Origin: Verrucomicrobiaceae bacterium E54
Lineage (GTDB): Bacteria > Verrucomicrobiota > Verrucomicrobiia > Verrucomicrobiales > Akkermansiaceae
Assembly (NCBI GenBank): GCA_022548915.1
Contig: JAKZES010000007.1
Location: 1 to 64,000, forward strand
Length of the DNA: 64,000 bases
Reading direction: 5' to 3'
This document shows positions 1 through 8,038 of this stretch, one piece after another. The notes under the pieces were generated by a model. It was not told where the DNA came from. It did not search any database and saw only the letters and a list, made by a program, of their open reading frames with translations. Position numbers and translations under genes: made by a program. How positions within the stretch are numbered: position 1 is the first letter of the stretch; each line of letters opens with the position of its first letter.

Positions 1-91
1 ATCCGCGCCCCGTCCGGCGGACGAGCGCAGCGAGCTGATTTCAAAATAACTCCCATCATCTCGAAAGGTGACGAACTTGCCGCGCGGGACA

Positions 92-922
92 CTAGATCGT
101 CAATCGCTCCCCGGCGCGAAGCACGCGGCAGGTTTGGCCCAGCTCGCGACAGGTGGTTTCGAACAACTCGGGTGAGGCGGTGTTGAACTCGAACATCTCG
201 TAGTGGCAGGGCACCACCACGCCCGCGCCGAGCCGACGCGCCAGCTCCGCCGCCTCGCGGCCGTCGAGGTTTCCCGAGACGCGTCGCTCGGGCTTGTTGC
301 CATTGATCGGCAGCAGGGCCACGTCGACGGGTGTCCCGATCGCCTCCTCCATGCCCGGATACAGCAGGGTGTCGCCGCTGTGGTAGATGCGTTTTTCCCC
401 GACCGTCACCACGTAGCCGAGATAGAGATGGTTGCCGTTCCCGTCACGGTCCAGTTCGTTGTGGGCTGCGGGCACGGCCTCGATTCGAAGACCTTTCACC
501 TGTTCCATTGCCTCACCGGCGTTCATCGGCAGGAAGTTCCCTCCCCAGTCACCCAGGCGCTCGGCCGCCATCGCCGTGATCGCCCGCGGCAACACCAGCT
601 TCAGGTCGCGATTCACCTCGCGCATCGGCCGCAGCGTGCCGTGATCAAGGTGATCGGTGTGGGCGTGGGTGGAGGTGGCGAAGGACACGAAGTCGAGCTT
701 CGCCGGATCCAGCACCCGCTCGGTCATCCGCACGTGGGGCTTGTCGGTGGCGGCATACTTCTCGGTGAGCGTGTCCGAGAGGTAGGGATCGAAGACGAAA
801 TGCGTCGCACCATGCCGGACGAGGAAGCCACTCTGACCCAGCCACCAGATGTGGACTTGATCCGGTGACGCATTGGCGACATCAGCCAGCAGGGCCTCGT
901 CTTGAAGAACGGGTCGAATCAT
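92..922 (-). CDS. Metallo-beta-lactamase-fold metal-dependent hydrolase (UlaG-like)
   Basis: 276-residue predicted cytoplasmic hydrolase. The dinuclear-metal signature THAHTDHLD lies at about residues 85-93. Downstream ligands fit HSGD and the late PCHYEMF segment. Overall shape resembles the L-ascorbate-6-phosphate lactonase (UlaG)/UPF0173 branch of the fold; the substrate is not determinable. The frame is open 47 codons further upstream, but the ATG at 922 is preferred because it lies 5 bases after the stop of the MetE-like gene and starts just before the conserved domain. It is the last gene of a five-gene minus-strand operon. In this setting it could open a lactone or cleave a phosphoester made by the upstream enzymes (inference). 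Confidence 0.85.
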   Translation of the reverse strand: MIRPVLQDEALLADVANASPDQVHIWWLGQSGFLVRHGATHFVFDPYLSDTLTEKYAATDKPHVRMTERVLDPAKLDFVSFATSTHAHTDHLDHGTLRPMREVNRDLKLVLPRAITAMAAERLGDWGGNFLPMNAGEAMEQVKGLRIEAVPAAHNELDRDGNGNHLYLGYVVTVGEKRIYHSGDTLLYPGMEEAIGTPVDVALLPINGNKPERRVSGNLDGREAAELARRLGAGVVVPCHYEMFEFNTASPELFETTCRELGQTCRVLRAGERLTI

Positions 923-927
923 CGATC

Positions 928-1956
928 TCAAAGAGTTCGGAGAACGGCGTGGGTGCCTTCCACCATGTTGACCAGCTTGCGCTTGGCGGCCCAGCGGGCG
1001 GTCTGGCTGAGTCCGCAGTCGGGCGCGAACACCAACTTGTCGGCCGGGGCGTGTTCGAGACACAGGCGCACGCGGTCGCTGATGTCTTCGGGCGTTTCGA
1101 TGTAGTAACTCTTCACATCGACGATGCCGACGGCGACATCCATGCGCTCGGCGATCGGCGCGATCAATTCGATCTCGGCAAACTCGCGGCTGGCCATTTC
1201 AACGTGCATCTCGTCGGCCTTGAAGTCGAGGAATGCGGGAATCATCGGGGCAATGCGACGCAACCCGACGGCATGACCCTTGAAGTTGCCGAAGCAGAGG
1301 TGGGTGCAGAGGCGGGTCTTTCCGTACACCGACTCGACGGTGCGGTTGAAGATGTCGACGAACTTCGCAGTGTCCTCCTTGTAGGCGTAGCAACTCATCG
1401 ACGGTTCATCGACGCTGATCTCCTGGCAACCCGCGGCCACCAGGCCTTCGAGTTCCTTGCGCACCAGCGGCAGCAGGGCCTCGGTGATCGCCATGCGGTC
1501 CGGATACCGGTCATTGGGAAGAAGCCGGCCGCTGAGTGTGTAGGGGCCGGGCACCGAGGCCTTGAGCGTGACGCCTTCCGGGGCGAGTCGCTTGAGGCGC
1601 TCGTATTCCTCCACCGCCCCGAGTCCGTCGGGCGCGGTGAGTTCGCCGGAAATGCGGTGCTTGCCCCGCTGGTCGTGGGCCGGCGGGCCGTGCAGGCGCG
1701 GGCTCTTCGACTCGAGTTCGATGCCGGTCAGGTAGCCGTAGAACGAGAGGTTGAAATCGAAGCGGGTCTGCTCGCCATCGGTCACCACGTCGAGCCCGGC
1801 GGTGAGTTGGTCGTGAAGCGCGGTGACGACGGCATCGTCCTGCATTTCCTCGATCTCGGACGAGCCGAACTGATCAAGGTGGGCCGAAGCGAACTCGAGC
1901 CAGGACGGGAAGGGATAACTTCCGATGACGGAAGTGCGGAGCGGATTGTCTTTCAT
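928..1956 (-). CDS. MetE-type (cobalamin-independent) zinc methyltransferase, catalytic domain only
   Basis: 342 residues matching only the C-terminal barrel of cobalamin-independent methionine synthase, whose full-length enzymes are about 750 residues. The expected zinc ligands are visible: H219 and C221 in THLC, E253 in HVEMASR, and C314 in PDCGL. It opens with the family-typical TSVIGSYPFP. Such stand-alone cores move methyl or alkyl groups to or from thiols; some are methionine synthases, others work on different thiols. The ATG at 1956 overlaps the upstream oxidoreductase stop in an ATGA junction, so the two are probably translationally coupled. Being embedded in a catabolic-looking operon argues for a non-methionine role, but this is inference. 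Confidence 0.85.
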   Translation of the reverse strand: MKDNPLRTSVIGSYPFPSWLEFASAHLDQFGSSEIEEMQDDAVVTALHDQLTAGLDVVTDGEQTRFDFNLSFYGYLTGIELESKSPRLHGPPAHDQRGKHRISGELTAPDGLGAVEEYERLKRLAPEGVTLKASVPGPYTLSGRLLPNDRYPDRMAITEALLPLVRKELEGLVAAGCQEISVDEPSMSCYAYKEDTAKFVDIFNRTVESVYGKTRLCTHLCFGNFKGHAVGLRRIAPMIPAFLDFKADEMHVEMASREFAEIELIAPIAERMDVAVGIVDVKSYYIETPEDISDRVRLCLEHAPADKLVFAPDCGLSQTARWAAKRKLVNMVEGTHAVLRTL

Positions 1957-3341
1957 GGGATGGTTGGGGTGGATTGGTTGCCGGCCCATCCGTCGGGGCG
2001 GATGTCGGCCACGGATTCGGGCATTTCGAGAACGGCACCCTGGCGGCGGAGCAGGTCCTGCAGCCGGGGCATGGAAAGATCGGGAAGAGCGACGTCGTCC
2101 TCAAGCGAGAGCGCGGCGGCCGCCCCGCAGGCGTGCCCCATGGCCATCGTCTGCGCCATCGATCGGCAGGAGGCATGGGCATCGTGGGTGGCGCTGAAAC
2201 AACGCCCGGCGACCAGCGTGCGGGCATTTTCCTTCGGCAGGAAGCAGCGGTAAGGCACCTCGTAAACCCCGTTGTCCGGGATGTAAGCCCAGTGAGTCTC
2301 CTCCCCTCCCCCTTCGGATCGGCGGTGATCCTCAATGGGGGCACCGCAGACAAGCACCTTGTCGTCGAACGTGGCGCGACCCAGGCAGTCCCCGCGGGTC
2401 AGACGGTAGCGACCTTCGAGGCGCCGGCTTTCGCGCACCCCGATGCTCGACGACAGCCCGATGATCCGCGACTCGGCAAAGCCCACGACCCGGTCGCGCA
2501 GGAAAGCTTCGTAGATGAAGGCCTGCCGTCGACCTTCCTGCTCCGCGGCGGTGAGGTCCTCCGGATCGGTTGCACAAAACCCGGCCACGCGCACCGCCAC
2601 CGTCGAAATGCAGCCGGGCACGTTCATGCGGTGCACGCTGCCTTCCTTTCGCGGCAAGGGATGCACCCCCTCGTCCACCGCCCGGGCCATTTCCTTCATC
2701 AGCATCTGCTTCCCGCCGGCCTGCCGGTAGGCCTCGAGATCGACATTCGCCATGCGGAAGGTCGTGGTCATCGTCTGCGCCGGTTCCTTCTCACCCGCCG
2801 TCTCGCAGGCGATGCCGGAGCGATGACAGAAATCCGCGTCGCCGGTGGCATCGATGAACACCCGGGCCCGGATCCGGGAAAAGCCGGCCTTGCTCCAGAC
2901 GACCACGGCCTCGGGCGAGTCGGCCGAGCCTTCGACATCGACCAGATGGGTGTGGAGCAGGGTGCGCACGCCCGCTTCGTTGAGAAGTTCGTCCCACACC
3001 AGCTTCAAGCGCTCCGGGTTGTAGTTCACGCCGGTGCCGGCCCCGTAGGTGTTCGGCCGGAGGAAAATCGCGCCCACCGCATCGAGTGCGTCGACCACCC
3101 GGTCGCCGATGCCGCCCGCGACCTTTCGCGGTTCATCGCCGGGCGTGAAGAAGCCGTAGAAGGTGTCGAGCGCCTGGGTCGAAATCCCGCCCGGAAAGCC
3201 CGCGCGCTCGACCAGGGTGACCGAAGCCGCTCCCGACATCCTCGCCGCCAGCGCCGCACTGCAACCCGCCGAGCCACCTCCGAGAACCAGCACGTCGGTC
3301 TCGTGATGCAGCGGGATGCGGTCGTGGTCGAGGATGTCCAT
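1953..3341 (-). CDS. FAD-dependent oxidoreductase (FAD_oxidored family)
   Basis: 462 residues. An N-terminal Rossmann FAD site is seen at about residues 16-27 (DVLVLGGGSAG), followed by a GG-I-STQALDTFYGFF segment typical of the FAD_oxidored (PF12831-like) family often found in Verrucomicrobiota and Planctomycetota. A second dinucleotide-type segment, VFIDATGDAD, lies near residue 190. No signal peptide is evident, so it is predicted cytosolic. The start is the ATG at 3341, 7 bases after the SIS gene; an in-frame extension upstream reads through that gene and is rejected. Substrate unknown; likely oxidises a sugar- or polyol-like compound in the pathway encoded by this operon (inference). Confidence 0.85.
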   Translation of the reverse strand: MDILDHDRIPLHHETDVLVLGGGSAGCSAALAARMSGAASVTLVERAGFPGGISTQALDTFYGFFTPGDEPRKVAGGIGDRVVDALDAVGAIFLRPNTYGAGTGVNYNPERLKLVWDELLNEAGVRTLLHTHLVDVEGSADSPEAVVVWSKAGFSRIRARVFIDATGDADFCHRSGIACETAGEKEPAQTMTTTFRMANVDLEAYRQAGGKQMLMKEMARAVDEGVHPLPRKEGSVHRMNVPGCISTVAVRVAGFCATDPEDLTAAEQEGRRQAFIYEAFLRDRVVGFAESRIIGLSSSIGVRESRRLEGRYRLTRGDCLGRATFDDKVLVCGAPIEDHRRSEGGGEETHWAYIPDNGVYEVPYRCFLPKENARTLVAGRCFSATHDAHASCRSMAQTMAMGHACGAAAALSLEDDVALPDLSMPRLQDLLRRQGAVLEMPESVADIRPDGWAGNQSTPTIP

Positions 3342-3348
3342 CGATCCA

Positions 3349-4128
3349 TCAGGAACCCAGATTCTCGTAGTACTTCGCGATGCGGTGGGCGTGTTCGTCG
3401 TAGGCGGCCTCGAACAGCTCGACAGCCCGATCGGCACCGACGATTGCTCCGGCACTCAGGACCTTCGGCGGCTGTCCGGCGTCGGTGAGGCGCTTGGCCA
3501 CTTCGGCCTTCACCGAATTGACGATCAGGCACCCGCCGACGGTCGACCCGGGGGCCACCGGCGTGTCGAGACCCTCGATGGTCACCATCGCATCGCCGAC
3601 CGGCGCCCCGGTATCGAGCACGATGTCGGCGAAATCCTGCAACTTGCGTCCATCCCCGCGCTTGCTGGTGCTCGCCTCGGCATGCTGCCGGCTGATCAGG
3701 GCCACCACCTTCACGCCGCGCTTCTGGAAGATTTCGGCCATTTCGATGGGCACTACATTGCAGCCGCTCGACGAGACCACGAGGGCCGAGTCGCCTTCGC
3801 CGAGGTCGAAGTTGCGCAGGATGCGGTCGGCCAGGCCCGGAACATTTTCGAGGAACATCGCCTGGCGTTGCCCGTTGGCACCAACGACCAGGTTGTGGAA
3901 GGAAAGCGACAGCTCGACGATCGGGTTGAAGCCGGGGAACGAGCCATAACGCGGCCACATTTCCTCGGTCATGATGCGGCTGTGGCCCGAACCGAAGAGA
4001 TGGACCATGCGACCGCCGAGGATGGTCCGGCTGAACAGATCGGCCGTCTCCTCGATGAGCGACTGCTGCGATTCGACCGCATCGATGAGCGCGCGGCATT
4101 TTTCGAGATACTGGAGCGAAGGAGTCAT
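3349..4128 (-). CDS. SIS-domain phosphosugar-binding protein (UPF0309 type)
   Basis: 259 residues with a sugar-isomerase (SIS) fold. The phosphosugar-binding elements are FGSGHSRIMTEE near residue 45 and a VVSSSGCNVVP serine-rich loop near residue 118, followed by VVALISRQHA. The pattern matches the UPF0309 family of uncharacterised sugar isomerase/phosphosugar-binding proteins rather than GlmS, KpsF or MurQ. It is second in the operon, 39 bases after the SDR gene. It suggests that a phosphorylated sugar or amino sugar is an intermediate of the pathway or the signal for it. Confidence 0.85.
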   Translation of the reverse strand: MTPSLQYLEKCRALIDAVESQQSLIEETADLFSRTILGGRMVHLFGSGHSRIMTEEMWPRYGSFPGFNPIVELSLSFHNLVVGANGQRQAMFLENVPGLADRILRNFDLGEGDSALVVSSSGCNVVPIEMAEIFQKRGVKVVALISRQHAEASTSKRGDGRKLQDFADIVLDTGAPVGDAMVTIEGLDTPVAPGSTVGGCLIVNSVKAEVAKRLTDAGQPPKVLSAGAIVGADRAVELFEAAYDEHAHRIAKYYENLGS

Positions 4129-4167
4129 GAATGTTGTTGATTACCAATGAGCAAGCGGACCGACCAC

Positions 4168-4992
4168 TCAGATCTGGCCTTCCGAAACCGTCCATCCTCC
4201 GTCCACGGCGATGACCTGGGCGGTCACGAAGCGGCTGCGCCGGGAAAGGAGATAGACCGCCAGGTCGTCGAGGTCCTCCGGACGGCCGATCCGGCCTCCG
4301 TCGAGCGGCTGCTTGGTCTTGATGAAGGACTGGATGACCTCGTCGCCGGCCGCGCGCTTCGCCATGGGGGTCTCGACCAGCGCCGGGGCGATGACGTTCA
4401 CGCGGATGTCATCGGCCGCGTAGCGCGCCGCGACCGACTTGCTGAAGCCGACGATCGCCGACTTCGCCGCCGCGTAGACGTGAGTGGTGAAATACTTCGG
4501 CGAGGGCGACCAGCCGAGCACCGAGCCCATGTTCAGCACGCTGCCGGGGGTCCCCTGGTCGAGAAACTGCGAAACCGCGGCGCGGTTGCTGCGGATGAGG
4601 GACTTCAGGTTCAGGTCGAGCGTGGCGTCGATGCCTTCGTCGGTCACCTCGTGCAAGGGGCCGTCGCCAAAGGAGCGACCGCTGCCGCCGGCCACGTGGT
4701 AGAGGCCGCCAAGCGACCCGAATTTCTCCACGCAACGGGCGATCGCCTCGAGCGAGGTCTCGGAGGACACGGCATCGCCCGCAAACCCGGCCGCCCGACC
4801 GGGGGCCAACTCGTCCAACCCGGCGACGGCCTTCTGAACGTTCTCCGGGTTCCTGCCGACGACCACCACCCCTGCGCCCTCGCGGACACAGGCGCGGGCG
4901 GCCGAAAGACCGAGCCCGGTGGTTCCACCGATGATCACCACCCCTTGCCCCGTCAAAATGCCGGATTCCATGACCCCCGGAGCATCCACCAT
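4168..4992 (-). CDS. Short-chain dehydrogenase/reductase (SDR), first gene of operon
   Basis: 274-residue classical SDR. The NAD(P)-binding GGTTGLG is at residues 22-28. The catalytic S157, Y173 and K177 fit the S...YxxxK pattern (VYAAAK). It ends with a VIAVDGGW motif typical of the family. Two ATG starts are possible, 4992 and 4971; the first is used because it sits just downstream of a promoter-like site at 5007-5035. The frame remains open upstream antisense to the AraC gene, but that part is not protein-like. Probably oxidises a hydroxyl group of the pathway substrate. Divergently transcribed from the PAS-AraC gene, which is the obvious candidate regulator. Confidence 0.85.
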   Translation of the reverse strand: MVDAPGVMESGILTGQGVVIIGGTTGLGLSAARACVREGAGVVVVGRNPENVQKAVAGLDELAPGRAAGFAGDAVSSETSLEAIARCVEKFGSLGGLYHVAGGSGRSFGDGPLHEVTDEGIDATLDLNLKSLIRSNRAAVSQFLDQGTPGSVLNMGSVLGWSPSPKYFTTHVYAAAKSAIVGFSKSVAARYAADDIRVNVIAPALVETPMAKRAAGDEVIQSFIKTKQPLDGGRIGRPEDLDDLAVYLLSRRSRFVTAQVIAVDGGWTVSEGQI

Positions 4993-5006
4993 CCGCCACG
5001 CCCCGT

Positions 5007-5035
5007 CTTGTAAGCCTTGCGCTTTCGTGTGTAAA
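5007..5035 (-). promoter_or_regulatory. Promoter-like site for the SDR-led operon, in a shared divergent region
   Basis: On the minus strand TTTACA is followed after 17 bases by TACAAG, placing a transcription start about 8 bases before the ATG at 4992. The same 51-bp gap also carries a plus-strand TTGTAA-N18-TAAAAA pair that would start the AraC transcript at or next to its ATG. Overlapping divergent promoters would make the two transcripts mutually exclusive or jointly regulated. Pattern reading only. Confidence 0.45.
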
Positions 5036-5043
5036 AATTCGGC

Positions 5044-5787
5044 ATGCCCGATTCCTTCGATGCCGAAACCCAACTCCAAAAGGTCGATTGGCGGGAGGTG
5101 GTTCACCAGCTCGGATCGCTGCTCGAGAAGGATGCGTTCTTCATCAAGGACACCCGGGGCCGCTTCATCCTGCAGAACCGACGGGCGTATGAATACTGCA
5201 ACGCCCGCAGCGAGGACGAGACCCTGGGCAAGCGCGACGCCGACTTCTTTTCCCGGGAAAGGGCGGCCATCTACGAAGAGGGCGACCAGCAGGTCATCCG
5301 CAGCGGGAAACCCATCCTCAACGAGATCGCCCCGGCACCGGAGGAGGCGGGCTCGCACAACCTCGTGCTCTACAGCAAGTTCCCGGTGCGGGATGCCGGC
5401 GGCCGGGTCATCGGCGTGGCCGGCATTCACCGGCTCGTGGAGGAATCCGCTACCGGCCCGACCCATCTCGGCCCCCTTTTCCCGGCCGTCCGACGCATGC
5501 ATACCGCCTTTGCCGAGGACCTCCGCATCGTCGATCTGGCGCGCCGCACCGGTCTGTCCCACAGCCAGTTCTCACGGCGCTTCAAGAGCGTCCTCGGGGT
5601 CCCTCCCAAGGACTACCTGCTCCGGGTCCGGGTTCGCCACGCCCGCCGCCTGCTGGAAACCACCGACCGCACCGTCTCCGACGTCGCGCTTGCCAGCGGC
5701 TTCTACGACCACAGCCACTTCTCTCATGCCTTCCGGCGGCTCACCGGCGTCGGCCCGGCGGCCTATCGGGAGGCCCACCGGGGCTGA
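5044..5787 (+). CDS. AraC-family transcriptional regulator with N-terminal PAS sensor
   Basis: 247 residues. The first ~125 form a PAS-like sensor (DAFFIKDTRGRFILQN ... GRVIGVAGIHR). The last ~100 form the AraC double helix-turn-helix: LRIVDLARRTGLSHSQFSRR for the first helix pair and VSDVALASGFYDHSHFSHAF for the second. It lacks the cupin sensor usual in AraC sugar regulators; the PAS could bind a small ligand, haem or flavin. The ATG at 5044 is 51 bases from the divergent SDR start, so it most likely controls the operon at 92-4992 and perhaps the permease downstream. Confidence 0.92.
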   Translation: MPDSFDAETQLQKVDWREVVHQLGSLLEKDAFFIKDTRGRFILQNRRAYEYCNARSEDETLGKRDADFFSRERAAIYEEGDQQVIRSGKPILNEIAPAPEEAGSHNLVLYSKFPVRDAGGRVIGVAGIHRLVEESATGPTHLGPLFPAVRRMHTAFAEDLRIVDLARRTGLSHSQFSRRFKSVLGVPPKDYLLRVRVRHARRLLETTDRTVSDVALASGFYDHSHFSHAFRRLTGVGPAAYREAHRG

Positions 5788-5955
5788 AGGCCGGCACCAG
5801 CCTCAACCCACCAAGATCCTATCCAAGAGGGAGAAGCAATTTGATGGTGGAATGCCGATCCGGGTGGATCGTGGGCTTGCACAGGCCGGGTGGTGGACGC
5901 TATTTTCCATGTGGGTGATCTGGTTCGGTGGATCACTGTTCAACCCCCCGACGCC

Positions 5956-6798
5956 ATGCAGATCAGCTATCTGCGCAAGAGTTCCGCCTGGATTCTGGTG
6001 GTTCTCGCAACGGCGTTGATGCTGGGGTCGAAGAACGGACTCGGGGCGGAGGAAGCGCTGATGATCTTCGCGCTGTGCTTCGCCTGTGAATTGGTCGATA
6101 GCGGGCTCGGCATGGGCTACGGGACGATCCTCACGCCGACCCTGCTGCTGCTCGGCTTCCGTCCGCACGAGATCGTGCCGACGATCCTTTTTTCCGAGCT
6201 GTTGAGCGGCCTCACCGCGAGTTTCTTCCACCACCAGGCCCGCAATGTCGACCTGCGGCCGTCGGGTGCCGATCTCAAGCCAGCGTTGCTCCTCGCCGGT
6301 GGCAGCGTGGCCGGGGTCGCTGTCGGGGTTGCCCTCGCCGTCAACCTCAGCAGTGAGTGGCTGAGCCTCGTGATCGGGCTCATCATCCTGTCCTCGGGCC
6401 TTTGCGTGATCCTCCTCTCGAAGCGCGTTGTCGCGTTCCGGACTTGGAAGATTCTCGCACTCGCCGGCGTCGCTTCGTTCAACAAGGCGCTGAGCGGCGG
6501 AGGCTACGGGCCGCTGGTCACCAGCGGGCAGATCCTGACCGGCATCCGCGGGCAGGCGGCCGTCGGCATCACCTCCTTCGCCGAGGCGTTCACCTGTCTG
6601 GTCGCCGTTGCCCTTTTCATGGTGCAAGGGGACTACCTCAATCTGCCACTGCTCATCCCGATGTGTGCCGGAGCACTGGTGTCGGTTCCCTTCTCGGTGT
6701 TCGCGATCAGCAAGACCCGGGAGCATCACCTCAAGGTCGTCATCGGCGTTGTGACGGTCCTGATGGGCGGGCTTACCATCTACAAGGCGCTCCATTGA
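5956..6798 (+). CDS. TauE/SafE-family membrane permease (sulfite/sulfonate exporter type)
   Basis: About 280 residues, very hydrophobic, with about eight membrane segments in two repeated halves. The family-like stretches ELVDSGLGMGYGTILTP and NKALSGGGYGP are present. TauE/SafE proteins move sulfite, sulfoacetate or related organosulfur anions, but many members are uncharacterised. An in-frame GTG at 5890 would add 22 residues; the ATG at 5956 is preferred because the extra part is not hydrophobic. Neither start has a clear ribosome-binding site. It lies 168 bases downstream of the AraC gene in the same direction, and may export a sulfur-containing product of the adjacent operon (inference). 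Confidence 0.85.
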   Translation: MQISYLRKSSAWILVVLATALMLGSKNGLGAEEALMIFALCFACELVDSGLGMGYGTILTPTLLLLGFRPHEIVPTILFSELLSGLTASFFHHQARNVDLRPSGADLKPALLLAGGSVAGVAVGVALAVNLSSEWLSLVIGLIILSSGLCVILLSKRVVAFRTWKILALAGVASFNKALSGGGYGPLVTSGQILTGIRGQAAVGITSFAEAFTCLVAVALFMVQGDYLNLPLLIPMCAGALVSVPFSVFAISKTREHHLKVVIGVVTVLMGGLTIYKALH

Positions 6799-6835
6799 GC
6801 AGCCCGGGGGCGGCCGGAGTTCAGGCGACTCACTC

Positions 6836-7043
6836 ATACCAATGAACGGAATAAGCTGGTAGAATGGCCGGAGCGATTTTGCGCAAGGTCAAGGCGAGAG
6901 GAGGGCGCGGTGCGGGCACCGCAACCGACGAACAACGCCGAGATTGCGCAAAAGCGCCCGGACCACTCCCCCCATCGCGAAGCGACTGATTCTCAGACCT
7001 TTCCAAATTCTCCATTCTACCAGGGTATTCCGTGAGTTGGTAT
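6836..7043. repeat. 208-bp element with 32-bp imperfect terminal inverted repeats (MITE-like)
   Basis: Left end 6836-6867 and right end 7012-7043 are imperfect inverted copies; the shared blocks are ATACCAA, ACGGAATA and TGGTAGAATGG. Nested inside is a second inverted pair built on TTTTGCGCAA at roughly 6868-6886 and 6943-6962. There is no open frame inside. The right terminus touches the last base of the glycosyltransferase stop. The structure fits a non-autonomous transposable element or a large REP-like repeat; no transposase is present in this window. Confidence 0.7.
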
Positions 7044-8038
7044 CAGCACACGCTCCAGAAGTCCACGCCCTCCTCGCGCCCGGCGCTGGCGGCGACCCTT
7101 CCCACCTGCTCGCGGCCACCCGGGATGCCGACCGCCCCCAGCAGCACGCTGTCCCGCCAGTGGGTTGCGATCTCTTCCGATCCGACGACCGGGACTCCGT
7201 GGATGGTCTCGCCGATCCGGCGCGGGTTCACCTCGAAAAAACCATGCAAGGCGACCCCCTCGTCGATCAACCCGCGGGCAAGCCGTTTCCCGATCGGCCC
7301 CGCGCCGGCGATCGACACCCCGCGTGCCGCCAGTCCGGGCAGGCGCGCCAGATGATGACAGCGCATCGCCATCCGCGCCTCGTCGCCGTAGCGGGCATCA
7401 TTCCGGGTGAGGCGCTCCGGACCGTCCCTCCAATCCAGCAGCACCTCGGGCACCCGGGTGAAGCGGCATCCCTGCGCCAGCATTCTCAGCCACAGGTCGT
7501 GATCTTCGGCCCACGGGACCTCGCGCCAGCCGCCGGCGCGATCCAATGACTCGGCCCGGATCAGCATGCTGGGATGAATCAGCGGACTTTCGATGAACCG
7601 GGCGCGGGAGATCTCGTCGGCATCGGAAAGTGAGTTCACCCACTCGACGTAGCGCTTCATCCCTTCACCCCATGGATTGAGAAGCCGCACCCGGCAGGCC
7701 ACGCCCTCCGGTCGATCCGGTTGCATGGCGCGCTCCAGTTGCCTTGCGAGGCGGTCCGGATGAGCCAGGTCGTCGGCATCCATCCGGGCGATCCACGCCG
7801 ATTTCACGAGTTTCCGACCGGTTTCCAGCGCTCCCACGATGCCCCCGGGACCCCGATTTTGCTCCAAACGCAGGCGTCGATCCTGAAATCCGCGCACCCG
7901 CTCCGTCGATCCGTCGCTTGATCCATCATCCACCGCGAGGACCTCGAAATCGACGCCGCGCTGAGCGAGCAGGCTGTCGATCGCCCCGACGATGGTCTCC
8001 GCGGCGTTCCGGAAGGGCAGCAGGACCGAAATCATCAT
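7043..8038 (-). CDS. Family 2 glycosyltransferase with C-terminal Rossmann-like domain
   Basis: 331 residues. Residues 1-235 are a GT-A glycosyltransferase: ISVLLPFRNA at the N-terminus, VDDGSSDGS near 37-45, the DxD-type ARMDADD at 84-90, and the acceptor-side WAEDHDLW near 176. Residues 240-331 form a separate domain opening with VSIAGAGPIGKRL, a GxGxxG dinucleotide-type loop, and continuing with GVPVVGSEE, like the N-terminal domain of PglD-type sugar acyltransferases. No membrane segment, so probably cytosolic. The start ATGATG overlaps the stop of the CPXCG gene, so translation is coupled. Donor and acceptor sugars unknown. Confidence 0.85.
   Translation of the reverse strand: MMISVLLPFRNAAETIVGAIDSLLAQRGVDFEVLAVDDGSSDGSTERVRGFQDRRLRLEQNRGPGGIVGALETGRKLVKSAWIARMDADDLAHPDRLARQLERAMQPDRPEGVACRVRLLNPWGEGMKRYVEWVNSLSDADEISRARFIESPLIHPSMLIRAESLDRAGGWREVPWAEDHDLWLRMLAQGCRFTRVPEVLLDWRDGPERLTRNDARYGDEARMAMRCHHLARLPGLAARGVSIAGAGPIGKRLARGLIDEGVALHGFFEVNPRRIGETIHGVPVVGSEEIATHWRDSVLLGAVGIPGGREQVGRVAASAGREEGVDFWSVC

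Noticed and set aside
2-49. A plus-strand frame reading ..ADERSELISK then stop, as if the tail of a gene entering from the left edge
   Set aside because: Only 15 residues are visible. It is plausible as a C-terminus but unsupported; other frames in the same 90 bases are also open.
865-2253. Long plus-strand open frame of 462 codons
   Set aside because: It is antisense to the MBL and MetE-like genes, has a composition typical of GC-rich antisense frames, and lacks any motif.
6836-7043. Insertion sequence with its own transposase
   Set aside because: No open frame longer than a few dozen codons in the element, so at most a non-autonomous element.
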